From: Rhizobium esperanzae | Lineage (GTDB): Bacteria > Pseudomonadota > Alphaproteobacteria > Rhizobiales > Rhizobiaceae | Reading direction: 5' to 3' | NCBI RefSeq assembly: GCF_002204185.1 | Contig: NZ_MXPU01000001.1 | Span: forward strand, 248,001-312,000 | Length of the DNA stretch: 64,000 bases | Shown: piece after piece, positions 7,105 to 16,429 of the stretch | Layout: every line of letters starts with the position of its first letter | Position numbering within the stretch: the first letter of the stretch is position 1 | The notes under the pieces: model-generated | The model's database searches: none | Told to the model about the DNA's origin: nothing | The model's input: the letters and a program-made list of their open reading frames with translations, nothing else | Program-made: the position numbers and the translations under genes

Positions 7105-8390
7105 ATACACCTTCCAACACTGGCGCCATCACCCTTGATGTGGCCGACGAATTGCTGATCGATGCCGAGGCCGGCAGCCTTCCCGCCCAGCAGGCAACGC
7201 CGGTGCGGAATGGTGCAGCCAGTTTGCTGCTCGGCGCGAGCCTCGTGCTGATCGCTTTCAACCTGCGCCCGGTCTTTTCGAGCGCCTCGGCGCTCCTGCC
7301 GGAGATCCGCTCCGAACTCGGGCTGAGCGCGCTCGACGCCAGCCTGCTGACGACGCTTCCGGTCGTCTGCCTCGGCGTCTTCTCGCCGCTTGCGCCGCGT
7401 CTTGCCCAGCGCATCGGAACCGAACGCACACTGCTCGGCGTTCTCCTGCTGCTTGCGCTCGGCACAGCCTTGCGCGGGCTTTTCTCCGTGCCGCTGCTCT
7501 TTATCGGCACGGCGCTTGCCGGCGCCTGCATCGCCGTCGGCAACGTGCTGCTGCCGGGACTGGTGAAACGGGACTTCCCCACGCGCGCCGCGCTGATGAC
7601 CGGCTTTTATACGATGGCGCTCTGCGCAGGCGCTGCCGGCGCGGCCGGGCTGACGCTGCCGATCGAACATGCGCTCGGCGGCTCTCTCGGCGGCGCGCTC
7701 GCCGCCTGGGCACTGCCGGCGCTCGCCGTCGGTCTGATCTGGCTGCCGCAGGTCCTTCGCAGCGGTGGTGGAGCAAGGCGAAACGGCTTTCGCGTCGACG
7801 GACTCTGGCGGGACCGGCTGGCCTGGCAGGTTACGCTGTTCATGGGGCTGCAATCGGCGCTTGCCTACTGCGTCTTCGGCTGGCTCGTTCCGATCCTGCG
7901 CGAACGCGGGCTCGACGGCGTCACGGCCGGGGCGATCGTGTCGCTCTCGGTGATGGTGCAGGCGGCCTCCTGCCTCGTCGTGCCGCATATCGCCGTGCGC
8001 GGCCGGGATCAGCGATTGATCAATGCCGGCCTCTGCGGCGTCGCCGTCATGGCTCTGCTTGGACTGCTCTTTGCGCCGCTTTCGAGCGTCTGGCTGTGGG
8101 CGGTGCTGCAAGGCATCGGCCAGGGCGGACTGATCGCGGCCGCCATGACGACGATCGTGCTGCGCTCGCGCGATCCCGATGTTGCCGCCCATCTCTCCGG
8201 CATGGCGCAATGCGTCGGCTATCTGCTCGCCGCAATCGGCCCGCTGATCGTCGGCCTCATCCGCGGCTGGACCGGAAGCTTTTCCTGGTGTGCGGTTCTC
8301 TTCATCGCGCTCGGGCTCGGGGCCGCGATCAACGGCTGGAGGGCCGGCCGGGCGCTGGAGGTGAATGTGCATGCGGTCGAGAACTTCTAG
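7101..8390 (+). CDS. MFS transporter, CynX/NimT-like
   Basis: The 429-residue inner-membrane carrier has about 12 transmembrane segments after a 35-residue polar leader. The segment LVLIAFNLRPVFSSASALLPEIRSELG at about residues 52-78 is typical of the CynX/NimT branch of MFS proteins, and the first helices are followed by a GTERTLLGVLLL loop. Family members export or import small compounds such as cyanate or 2-nitroimidazole; the substrate here is unknown. It starts within the stop of the GntR gene (ATGA), giving translational coupling and pointing to a substrate-regulated transport operon. Confidence 0.88.
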   Translation: MNTPSNTGAITLDVADELLIDAEAGSLPAQQATPVRNGAASLLLGASLVLIAFNLRPVFSSASALLPEIRSELGLSALDASLLTTLPVVCLGVFSPLAPRLAQRIGTERTLLGVLLLLALGTALRGLFSVPLLFIGTALAGACIAVGNVLLPGLVKRDFPTRAALMTGFYTMALCAGAAGAAGLTLPIEHALGGSLGGALAAWALPALAVGLIWLPQVLRSGGGARRNGFRVDGLWRDRLAWQVTLFMGLQSALAYCVFGWLVPILRERGLDGVTAGAIVSLSVMVQAASCLVVPHIAVRGRDQRLINAGLCGVAVMALLGLLFAPLSSVWLWAVLQGIGQGGLIAAAMTTIVLRSRDPDVAAHLSGMAQCVGYLLAAIGPLIVGLIRGWTGSFSWCAVLFIALGLGAAINGWRAGRALEVNVHAVENF

Positions 8391-8477
8391 GCTCACCGGC
8401 CCATCACCATCTCTTGATGCCGGTCGCCAGGCGCGGATGCTACGCTATCTCAGCCTGCATCCGCCGGAGGACAAGTC

Positions 8478-10010
8478 GTGCGCATACGAACCCTGTTTCT
8501 GCTCACCGCGTTGATGGCATCGCTGGGGCCTGCCCTTTCGCCGGCGCAGGAACGCGGCGGGCGCCAGGCAAATGTCGAGCGCATCGCGCGCGACGGCGTG
8601 CTGAAGCTGCTGCCAGCCGACTCCGTCACGGAGCACGAGCTGACGGTCGACGGCCGGAAGATCGCCTATACCGCGACCGCCGGTACTCTTGATCTCTTCG
8701 GCCAGGACGGAGCGCAGACCGGCGCGATCTTCTACACCGCCTATGTCGCCAAGGGTGGCGGGCCGGATCGGCCGCTGACCTTTGTCTTCAACGGCGGGCC
8801 GGGCGCCGCCTCCGCCTTTCTGCATCTCGGGCTGGTTGGGCCCAAAGTGCTCGATTTTGGGCCGCAGGCACGCGACGGCGCCCATGCGAAACTCGTCGAT
8901 AACGAGCATAGCTGGCTCGACTTTACCGATCTCGTGCTGATCGATCCGATCGGCACCGGCTGGAGCCGGACGGCGAAGGCCGACGACGCCTCCAACTATT
9001 ACAATGTCAACTCGGATGCCCAGAGCATCGCCAAGGCGATTGCGCTCTATGTCGCGCATAACAACCGTTCCAACTCGCCGAAATATCTGCTCGGCGAAAG
9101 CTATGGCGGTTTCCGCGCCGCCAAAGTCGCTTCCACCCTGCAGGAAAGCCAAGGCATTGTCGTCGCCGGTGCCGTGATGCTCTCGCCGCTGCTCGAAGGG
9201 CAGCTGATGTTCGATGCCGACCAGTTCGCGCTCGGCGCGGCGCTCGAGCTGCCGTCGCTGGCTGCGGCCGAGCTCGACCGGCAAAATGGCTTTACCGAGG
9301 AGAAGCAGAGGCAAGCGGAGCGTTTCGCGCTCGGCGATTATTTGACGACGCTCGCCGGCCCGCCGCCGACGGGCGCCGATGCTGCAGCCTTCTATGGCAG
9401 GATCGCCGGGCTAACCGGCATCCCGCAGGATATCATCGCCCGCAACCGCGGTTTCCCAGGCAATTCCTTCGTCAAGCACTCGAACGGCGGCAGCGGCGAG
9501 CTGATGAGCCCCTACGACGCGTCCTTTGCAGCGCCCGACCCCTATCCGGAGTCGGATTACGACCGCGGCGACGACGCCATCCTTGACGGCTTCGCCCGCG
9601 CCTATGGCGGCGCCTTTGCCGACTATGCCCGCAACGAGCTCGGCTTCAAAACCGAAATGACCTATTCGCTACTCGACAGCGATATCAGCCGGCGCTGGGA
9701 ATGGGGCGGCGGCCGCGGCGGCGGATCACGCTTCCAGGCGAGCGCGACCGACGACATCAGGCAGCTGCTCGCCTCGAACACGGCCTTCCATCTGCTGATC
9801 GCGCATGGCTACAGCGATCTGGTGACGCCTTACAGCGTCAGCCGCTATGTCGTCGACCACCTGCCGCCGTCGCTCGCCGATGGCCGCGTTGGGCTGAAGC
9901 TCTATCATGGCGGCCATATGTTCTACACGCAAGCCGATCAACGCGCCGCCTTCACGGCGGATGCCAAGGCCTTCTATGCCGCACGCCCGGCCGCACAACC
10001 GGCGGATTGA
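8478..10010 (+). CDS. Secreted S10 family serine carboxypeptidase-like peptidase
   Basis: The 510-residue protein begins with a signal peptide (RIRTLFLLTALMASLGPAL, cleavage near SPAQ). The alpha/beta-hydrolase catalytic serine lies in GESYGG (Ser about 208), the oxyanion region in FNGGPGAAS, the acid in HGYSDLVTPY, and the histidine in YHGGHMFY near the C terminus. S10 enzymes remove C-terminal residues at acid pH and are best known from eukaryotes; bacterial members such as this are periplasmic or secreted. It lies 87 bp after the MFS gene and just before a GFA protein, but no functional link is evident. One strand-conserved reading frame with no damage. Confidence 0.88.
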   Translation: MRIRTLFLLTALMASLGPALSPAQERGGRQANVERIARDGVLKLLPADSVTEHELTVDGRKIAYTATAGTLDLFGQDGAQTGAIFYTAYVAKGGGPDRPLTFVFNGGPGAASAFLHLGLVGPKVLDFGPQARDGAHAKLVDNEHSWLDFTDLVLIDPIGTGWSRTAKADDASNYYNVNSDAQSIAKAIALYVAHNNRSNSPKYLLGESYGGFRAAKVASTLQESQGIVVAGAVMLSPLLEGQLMFDADQFALGAALELPSLAAAELDRQNGFTEEKQRQAERFALGDYLTTLAGPPPTGADAAAFYGRIAGLTGIPQDIIARNRGFPGNSFVKHSNGGSGELMSPYDASFAAPDPYPESDYDRGDDAILDGFARAYGGAFADYARNELGFKTEMTYSLLDSDISRRWEWGGGRGGGSRFQASATDDIRQLLASNTAFHLLIAHGYSDLVTPYSVSRYVVDHLPPSLADGRVGLKLYHGGHMFYTQADQRAAFTADAKAFYAARPAAQPAD

Positions 10011-10020
10011 GGAGTTGCCG

Positions 10021-10422
10021 ATGCATATAACGGGAGGATGTCATTGCGGGGCGATCCGCTATCAGGCGGAAATCGATCCGGAGCGGGTCACGATCTGCCA
10101 CTGCACCGATTGCCAGCGATTGACGGGCTCGGCCTACCGCGTCACCGCGCCGGCTCAACCGCAAAGCTTCACGCTTATTTCGGGCGAACCGCGCAGCTAT
10201 GCGAAGCATGGCGACAGCGGCGCCCTCAGCCGGCAATTCTTCTGTCCGAATTGCGGATCGCCGCTGTATCGTACGGATGGCGAAGGCGGTGCGATCGGCA
10301 TCCGTCTCGGCGGCATCGACCAGCGGCGGGACCTGACGCCAAAGAAACAGATATGGTGCCGGTCGGCCTTGTCCTGGTCGGCAAATATCGAGCCACTGCC
10401 GCGGTTTGATGGCGAAGACTGA
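10021..10422 (+). CDS. GFA family zinc protein (glutathione-dependent formaldehyde-activating enzyme-like)
   Basis: The 133-residue protein has the complete GFA cysteine set: GGCHCGAIRY near residues 5-14, CHCTDCQRLTG near 27-37, and FFCPNCGSPLY near 75-85. These bind structural and catalytic zinc in a CENP-V/GFA fold. Only some members act on S-hydroxymethylglutathione, so the family name does not prove formaldehyde chemistry. The start at 10021 is chosen because it has TGAGGAG about 7 bases upstream and removes an unrelated extension that overlaps the S10 gene. Confidence 0.9.
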   Translation: MHITGGCHCGAIRYQAEIDPERVTICHCTDCQRLTGSAYRVTAPAQPQSFTLISGEPRSYAKHGDSGALSRQFFCPNCGSPLYRTDGEGGAIGIRLGGIDQRRDLTPKKQIWCRSALSWSANIEPLPRFDGED

Positions 10423-11053
10423 GAGACCTTCCACGCCCCATCTGAAAAGACGTGTCGCGCTGCAATCAGGAGTGCCATTTCCGACCCGCTATCCATGACA
10501 CCGGCGTATACTCTTGCGGCGCCGCTTGGTGTTCTCCTGTCGCATCCAGACGCAGCGTCGGATGTCTGACTGTTCGCCGGACCGCAGGTCTTCAGTTGGA
10601 CTTGCCCGATATGCAACGCGATGTATTTGTTGACGAATAGCAGACTTATTGGGCGATATCCCAATATAGATGTGCCTTAGCTCGAATTGGCTAAGTGAAG
10701 TTTCGCCCAACTTTTAGTATACATACAAATGGAGGGGAATTCTCGTGCCGCGTTTGGTGGAAGCTTTTAGCCATAAATTCTGTATTTCTGAGTCATAAAG
10801 CTTTATCTTGCGTTTATGAGAATGTAAACTTATGCGTGTCTTTATGGCGAGCCTCCATGTATAGGCTTTGGTCTTAATCCAACGCCGGACTTTAGTCTTA
10901 ATACCCTCCAACTGAGAAGGACCGCGCTCTCCGTCGGCGAGACAATCGCGATTGATGGGGAGCGGCAGGCCCCATGCGCAAGGGGTGGACCTGTCGGATG
11001 CATTCGGCGTCCGGGGCGCGGCCTCCCTGCGACTTAACCGAGGGAGAATTTCC
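10423..11053 (+). other. 631-bp AT-rich intergenic region upstream of the type I secretion locus
   Basis: No supported gene is visible. Composition drops well below the flanking genes from about 10600 to 10910. Visible structures are an inverted pair ATTGGG (10648-10653) and CCCAAT (10660-10665), and a direct repeat TTTGGTCTTAAT (10867-10878) and TTTAGTCTTAAT (10891-10902) spaced 24 bp. A ribosome site AGGGAG precedes the 11054 start. The size and composition fit a complex promoter for the secreted protein. Confidence 0.5.
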
Positions 11054-14000
11054 ATGGCACTCGACATCACAACCCAAGACCTCATCATCGACGAGACCGC
11101 CGGTTTGCAGGACGATGACATTAACGCGTCCGCTTCACCGCATAGCACCAACACCACGCTGCAATATATGTTAAGCCTCGATGGCGCGGGCGGTTTATCC
11201 CCGCCGGAGGTCGCCTTCCAGTCCAATTTCGTGGTCGCCTCGGCGAGCGCAGGGGAAACCATCACGTCGGTGATTCTCACGCAGAATTCTTCCGGGACCC
11301 CGTTTTCCACCACGGTCGGCGTCAACAGCGGCATTCGCACCGTCGATGGCAATTATGTCTGGCTATTCCAGAGCGCAACCAATGCAAACGTCGTGATCGG
11401 TGTCATCGGCACCTCTAACCCGCTCACCGAACCCGATGAGACCGGGCCGCTCGCCTTTTCGCTGGGGCTCACAGGCACCGGCGCCACCCATGACCTTTAT
11501 ACCGTCCAATACGTGCCGTTGTTCCATCCCGATGCGACCAATGCCGACGACCGCATCGATCTGACCAATAAGGTGTTTGCGTCGGTCACCGGGACCTCTG
11601 TGGTCAACTTCAGCCAGCTGAGCGACGCCCCTTCCGGACATAACAATTGGTATATTCTCGACGCTGACACAGCCAGCCCGCAGAAGATCCTGGTCACGGC
11701 GCATGACAATGGCGTGCAGGCGGAGGTCAATGTCAGCACGCAAGGCCTGGGCGTCGCCTCTCAGGACGTGCGCTTCGGCCGTGAGCTTCAGATCGACCTG
11801 ATCACCGGCGGTACCCAGAGCGCGGGCAAGGACTTTACCAACGCGCCAACCGCGCCTGACTATGGCTCACACCTCGAGAACGTCTCCAGCGCCGGATTCT
11901 CGGTCTCGCAGTCGACCCCGACCGGCAGCGTCGCCGACATCGAGATCCATGCCTATAATAATAACGACAATGCGGAAGGCGCCGCATTGCCTGGTGACGA
12001 CAACGACACCGAGATCAATATTACCGGCGTGACGTTCAAACTGAACGGAGTGGCAACAACGGCTGCGGCACTCGGCATCACGGTCAATCTCAGCGGAACC
12101 GGACTGATCCTCGAGAATGTCGGCGACGGCGTGACGATCGATTTCACCACCGCGGGCGGCGTTGGCGGAACCTTCGACCGCTTCACTATCAAGAATATCG
12201 ACACCGAGAAAGACTTCTTCGACGTCAAGGAGGTGCATTATGGTGGCGAGGTCAACAACGCCCATAACGAAGAAGTCGGCACCTTCATCAACTTCGATGA
12301 CGACGGACCGACGATCGCCGCAACCGGAAGCCCGCCGAACCTGACGGTCGACGAGACCAACCTGACCACCAATGCCAGCGGCGACTTCGCGACCTCCTTC
12401 ACCGCGAATGCCGGAGCCGATGGCGACGCCATCACCTATTCGCTCGGCATCAGCCAGGCCGGGAGTGCCAGCGGCCTCACCGACACCGCAACCCACCAGG
12501 CCGTGCTGCTCTTCCTCGAAGGCGGCAGCGTCGTCGGCCGCGCCGGGGTCGGCGGTCCTGTTGTCTTCACCGTCAGCGTCAGTGCTGCCGGCGTCGTCAC
12601 CCTCGACCAGCAACGGGCAATCGTCCACGCCGACGCCAGCAACCCGGATGACAGCGCCACCTTGGCGGCCGCCAACCTCGTCACCCTGACCGCGACCATT
12701 ACCGACAAGGATGGCGATCACGCCTCGGCCACCCACAATATCGGCCAGAACCTCAACTTCGAGGATGACGCGCCGATAATCGGGATAAAAGGCGGCCCGT
12801 CTCCACTGGTGGTCGACGAGACCGACCTGACGACCAATGTCAGCGCCTTCGGGCCCGCCTTCGTCGCCTTCCCCGGGGCCGATGGCGTTGGCAACGGAAT
12901 CACCTATGCGCTCGGCATCAACCCGAACAACAATGTCAGCGGTCTTACCGATACCGAAACCGGCCAGTCCGTCCTCCTCTTCCTGGAAGGCGGCAGCGTG
13001 GTCGGCCGCGCCGGAGCTGGCGGTCCGGTCGTCTTCACCGTCAGCGTCAGCGCTGCCGGTGTCATCACCCTCGACCAGGCAAGGGCGGTCGTCCATGCCG
13101 ATGCCAACGACCCGGACGACATCACCACCCTGGCGGCCGCCGATGTCACCCTGACCGCAACAATCACCGATGGCGACGGCGATCAGGCAACCTCCACCGG
13201 CAATATCGGCCAGAGCCTCTTCTTCAAGGATGACGGGCCGACGATTACAGTGCCGTTTGACGGCAACCCGGCTCTCGTGGGTATTCAGCATGAAACCCTG
13301 GCCAACGCGCTCAATGCCTCGGCCGGCGGCGCCTTCGGCTACAATATCGGCGCGGATGTCCACCCCGCTGCATTCTACACCGGCGGCGGTTCCGACTTTG
13401 TCGACCAGGATGGCGTTACGGCCGGCGTCCAGATCGGATTGACCGGCACGATTATCGGCGGCGGCAGCGGCAGTCTCCTCAGCTCGAATGTGACGCTGGC
13501 GTCGGAGAGCCTCACCTCGGCGACGTTCAACTTCACCTTCACCTACGACAAGGATCCGGCGGCCGGCACCCAGACGGGCACGGCAGGCGGCACCCTCGTC
13601 TTCGACAAGGTGGCCGACACCTACACCATCAACCTGACCGACCCGATGGAAGGCTTCAGCTTCGACGTGCTCCATACCAGCGAGCTCCTGTCCAAGCAGC
13701 CGACGAGCAATACCGGCCATCCGCAGATCGTCCTGGAAAAGCTGCAGGCGGATGACTCGAATACACCTGCCGATGAAGACTTCTACGTGCAGTTCACCGG
13801 CAACCTAGTCACCAAGGCCAACCCGTTCAGCCTGACGAGCAACGGCGAGGGCTCGTCTGGTCTCTCGACCTTCACCCCCGACGGCAAGTTGATGGTGAGC
13901 AACAATAATGAGACGTGGGTCTCTGCAACGCAGAGCACCAACGGCGTCGCCGGCGACACGATCCAGAAAGACGAACTGCTCACCTTGCGGTTCTTCAATA

Positions 14001-14602
14001 GCGATGTCGGCATCGACAATGCCAAAGAGGCCACCACCCCGACAGCGACCGCCGGCGCGATGGCCATCAAGTTCGACGGCATCGGCAACAGCGAAGACCT
14101 GATGTTGATCCTCAACTTGATCGACAAGGACGGCGCCGACAACATTGCCGGCAACGGCGACGACAATCACGTGATCACCCGGGCCATGTATGTGTCGAAC
14201 GAAGACATCTACAAGACCGGCCAGGTCCCGGCTCCCTACAGCAGCGAGTTCACGCTCGACAATAATGACGGCCTCGTGATCGTCGAGCAGAACGACTACA
14301 ACGCTGCCGGCGAAGACTACGTGCTGCAGGCTGTGCAGATCATGCAGTCGGGCAACGGGATCACCGGCGACGCTACGGCGATCAACCTGATAAGGGGGAC
14401 CGGCGCCACCGGCGGCAGCAATGTGACCGGCGGTCTGGTGAACTTCGACACCACCGACAACGACGTGCTGAAGATCACCGATATCGGCTTTACCTCGACG
14501 GTCAGCCAGACGCCGGACGCCAATCTCGACTTCGCCTTCCAGGTCGTCGACGCGGACGGGGACCAGACGGCGATGCAGCACATCCTCGTCGACGTCGCCT
14601 GA
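11054..14602 (+). CDS. Large DUF5801 repeat protein, probable type I secretion substrate
   Basis: The 1182-residue acidic protein starts at 11054 (MALDITTQDLIIDETAGLQ), eight bases after AGGGAG; an upstream Met lacks a ribosome site. I see no cysteine. Residues about 415-570 and 570-725 are two very similar DUF5801 units, each with DDGP or DDAP, LTVDETNLTTN or LVVDETDLTTN, ITYSLGI, VLLFLEGGSVVGRAG and LDQ(Q)RA..HAD. The C terminus repeats a VDADGDQTA motif and ends LVDVA, a hydrophobic-acidic tail like T1SS signals. No signal peptide or canonical GGxGxD nonapeptide arrays are visible. The exporter genes follow directly, so secretion by them is a strong inference. Role unknown; adhesin-like or surface protein is possible. 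Confidence 0.85.
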   Translation: MALDITTQDLIIDETAGLQDDDINASASPHSTNTTLQYMLSLDGAGGLSPPEVAFQSNFVVASASAGETITSVILTQNSSGTPFSTTVGVNSGIRTVDGNYVWLFQSATNANVVIGVIGTSNPLTEPDETGPLAFSLGLTGTGATHDLYTVQYVPLFHPDATNADDRIDLTNKVFASVTGTSVVNFSQLSDAPSGHNNWYILDADTASPQKILVTAHDNGVQAEVNVSTQGLGVASQDVRFGRELQIDLITGGTQSAGKDFTNAPTAPDYGSHLENVSSAGFSVSQSTPTGSVADIEIHAYNNNDNAEGAALPGDDNDTEINITGVTFKLNGVATTAAALGITVNLSGTGLILENVGDGVTIDFTTAGGVGGTFDRFTIKNIDTEKDFFDVKEVHYGGEVNNAHNEEVGTFINFDDDGPTIAATGSPPNLTVDETNLTTNASGDFATSFTANAGADGDAITYSLGISQAGSASGLTDTATHQAVLLFLEGGSVVGRAGVGGPVVFTVSVSAAGVVTLDQQRAIVHADASNPDDSATLAAANLVTLTATITDKDGDHASATHNIGQNLNFEDDAPIIGIKGGPSPLVVDETDLTTNVSAFGPAFVAFPGADGVGNGITYALGINPNNNVSGLTDTETGQSVLLFLEGGSVVGRAGAGGPVVFTVSVSAAGVITLDQARAVVHADANDPDDITTLAAADVTLTATITDGDGDQATSTGNIGQSLFFKDDGPTITVPFDGNPALVGIQHETLANALNASAGGAFGYNIGADVHPAAFYTGGGSDFVDQDGVTAGVQIGLTGTIIGGGSGSLLSSNVTLASESLTSATFNFTFTYDKDPAAGTQTGTAGGTLVFDKVADTYTINLTDPMEGFSFDVLHTSELLSKQPTSNTGHPQIVLEKLQADDSNTPADEDFYVQFTGNLVTKANPFSLTSNGEGSSGLSTFTPDGKLMVSNNNETWVSATQSTNGVAGDTIQKDELLTLRFFNSDVGIDNAKEATTPTATAGAMAIKFDGIGNSEDLMLILNLIDKDGADNIAGNGDDNHVITRAMYVSNEDIYKTGQVPAPYSSEFTLDNNDGLVIVEQNDYNAAGEDYVLQAVQIMQSGNGITGDATAINLIRGTGATGGSNVTGGLVNFDTTDNDVLKITDIGFTSTVSQTPDANLDFAFQVVDADGDQTAMQHILVDVA
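12295..13230 (+). repeat. Tandem intragenic repeat encoding two DUF5801 units
   Basis: Two units of about 465 bases lie head to tail (roughly 12295-12760 and 12760-13230). They share long near-identical stretches such as the one encoding LLFLEGGSVVGRAG and the following VVFTVSVSAAGV. Similarity at the DNA level suggests recent duplication or gene conversion. Boundaries are approximate. Confidence 0.7.
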
Positions 14603-14612
14603 CTTGTCGCCA

Positions 14613-14638
14613 ACGGGGGCAGCATTCGCTGCCCCCGT
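14613..14638 (+). terminator. Hairpin between T1SS substrate and exporter genes
   Basis: ACGGGGGCAG (14613-14622) and CTGCCCCCGT (14629-14638) form a perfect 10-bp GC-rich stem with a 6-base loop. It lies 10 bases after the substrate stop codon. There is no T run, so it is more likely an attenuator or 3' RNA stabiliser that lets the substrate be made in excess over the exporter. Confidence 0.55.
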
Positions 14639-14683
14639 CATGCATTGCACAAGGTGTGATCTCGAGTACCAGAGATAGAAAAG

Positions 14684-16429
14684 ATGAAAACCAAACAGCC
14701 GCCCCCGGCGCTTCAGGTGGTGATGAAAGAAGCCAGACGGGCCATCCGGCCGCTTATCTGGTTCAGCGGCGCCATCAACGTCCTGATGCTGACCGGGGCG
14801 CTTTACATGCTGCAGGTCTATCACCGCGTGCTGTCCAGCCACAGTCTCGAGACCTTGGCGATGTTGTCGCTGATGGCGGCAGCCGCACTTGCGGCAATGG
14901 CGGGGCTGGAGGTGGTGCGCGGGCGCCTTCTGGCAACTGTCGGATCGTGGATGAACGCGCGGCTGGCGCCCGTTCTGCTGACGGCATCGGTGGAATATGC
15001 CGCCGCAAAACCCGGCCAGGCCAACGCCCGCCCACTGCGCGATCTCGACCAGGTCCGGAATTTCTTCACCAGCCCGAGCATCTTCCCCATTCTCGATGCG
15101 CCTTGGGCGCCGCTGTTTTTCGCCGCCATCTTCTTCATGCATCCCTGGCTCGGCTGGCTGGCGCTGTCGGGCGGCGGGGTGCTGTTTGCACTGGCCTTGC
15201 TCAACGAATGGCTGACGCGCAAGCCGTTGACCGAGGCCACCAGCGCACAGTCGCGGGCCTACAACCAGGCCGAGGCGGCAATCCGCAACGCCGAGGTCGT
15301 CCAGGCGATGGGCATGCTGATGCCGCTGCTGGAAGGCTGGAAGGTGCAGCAGGACGAGGCAAACAGGGGCCAGGTTCTCGCCGCCAACCGCGGCGGCATC
15401 ATCTCGGCCATTGCGCGTTGCCACCGGCTGGCTCTGCAAATGGGAATATTGGGCCTCGGAGCCTATCTCGTCCTGCGCAACGAGGCTTCCCCGGGCATCA
15501 TGGTCTCCGCCTCCATCCTGATGGGCCGCGCGCTATCGCCGGTCGAGCAGGCGATCGGCACGTGGAAGGCGACGGTCGGTGCGCGTGCCGCGTACCGGCG
15601 TCTCACCGCCGTCGCGGGCGAACACCCCGAGGCCGCGCCGGTTCCGGCAATGCCGCGGCCGACAGGCCGGTTCGAGGCCGACAATATCGTGCTTGCCCGA
15701 CAGGGCGGCGAACATATTCTCAAAGGGATCAACTTCCGTCTCGAGCCGGGTGAATCCATGGCGTTGATCGGCCAGAGCGGGGCCGGCAAGACGAGCCTGG
15801 CACGCATCCTGGCCGGCGCCTGGCGACCTTCCGGCGGGCGGGCTTTGCTCGATGGCATGGATGTCGCCCAATGGGCGGCGGAGGACCGCGGTCATCATGT
15901 CGGCTACCTTCCGCAGGACATCGAGCTTTTCGCAGGCAACGTCTGCGAAAATATCTGCCGCTTCGCCACGGTCAGTCCCGTGGTCTTCGACAAGGCGGTC
16001 AAGGCAGCGCAGCTGGCCGGCGTCCACGAACTGATCAAAGGGCTGCCGAAGGGTTACTTGACCGAGATCGGTGAATCCGGCGCGGTGCTGTCGGGCGGAC
16101 AGCGCCAGCGCATCGGCCTGGCACGGGCGCTCTACGGCGATCCGGCGCTCATCATCCTGGACGAGCCCAATTCGAATCTCGACCGGGAGGGCGAGGAGGC
16201 CTTGATCGCGGCGCTCGGCACGGTCAAGGCGGCGGGCACGACCGTCATCCTGATCGCGCACCGACCGAACATCATGGAAACCGTCGACAAGATACTGGTC
16301 CTCAACCGGGGCCAGCAGGACCTCTTCGGTCCGCGCGACCATGTCTTCAATGAACTCGCCGCACGTGTCCGCAAGGTCGCGCAGATGCCGACGATCGTGG
16401 CGAAGCAGCAAGGACCGAAACAGCCATGA
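14684..16429 (+). CDS. Type I secretion ABC transporter/permease (PrtD family)
   Basis: The 581-residue protein has a membrane domain with about six helices (residues 20-300) and a C-terminal ATPase. The Walker A is GQSGAGKTS near residue 362, the signature LSGGQRQR near 468, Walker B LIILDEPNSNLD near 489-500, and the H-loop IAHRPN near 525. There is no N-terminal C39 peptidase domain, as expected for PrtD/RTX-type exporters whose substrates keep their C-terminal signal. It sits 81 bp after the DUF5801 gene and overlaps the adaptor gene by four bases. It would energise one-step export from the cytoplasm, using a TolC-like channel encoded elsewhere. Confidence 0.94.
   Translation: MKTKQPPPALQVVMKEARRAIRPLIWFSGAINVLMLTGALYMLQVYHRVLSSHSLETLAMLSLMAAAALAAMAGLEVVRGRLLATVGSWMNARLAPVLLTASVEYAAAKPGQANARPLRDLDQVRNFFTSPSIFPILDAPWAPLFFAAIFFMHPWLGWLALSGGGVLFALALLNEWLTRKPLTEATSAQSRAYNQAEAAIRNAEVVQAMGMLMPLLEGWKVQQDEANRGQVLAANRGGIISAIARCHRLALQMGILGLGAYLVLRNEASPGIMVSASILMGRALSPVEQAIGTWKATVGARAAYRRLTAVAGEHPEAAPVPAMPRPTGRFEADNIVLARQGGEHILKGINFRLEPGESMALIGQSGAGKTSLARILAGAWRPSGGRALLDGMDVAQWAAEDRGHHVGYLPQDIELFAGNVCENICRFATVSPVVFDKAVKAAQLAGVHELIKGLPKGYLTEIGESGAVLSGGQRQRIGLARALYGDPALIILDEPNSNLDREGEEALIAALGTVKAAGTTVILIAHRPNIMETVDKILVLNRGQQDLFGPRDHVFNELAARVRKVAQMPTIVAKQQGPKQP

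Noticed and set aside
6909..8396. 495-residue minus-strand open frame opposite the GntR-MFS operon
   Set aside because: Composition is dominated by Arg, Ala, Gln and Asp with no recognisable fold, and both real genes on the other strand have clear family motifs.
11867..13720. 617-residue minus-strand frame opposite the DUF5801 protein gene
   Set aside because: Its repeated Gly-Val-Asp-Glu pattern follows the repeats of the true gene; it has no start signal or family motif.
13805..15439. 544-residue minus-strand frame across the secretion genes
   Set aside because: It spans the end of one well-supported gene and the start of another and shows only His, Gln, Arg and Gly-rich sequence.
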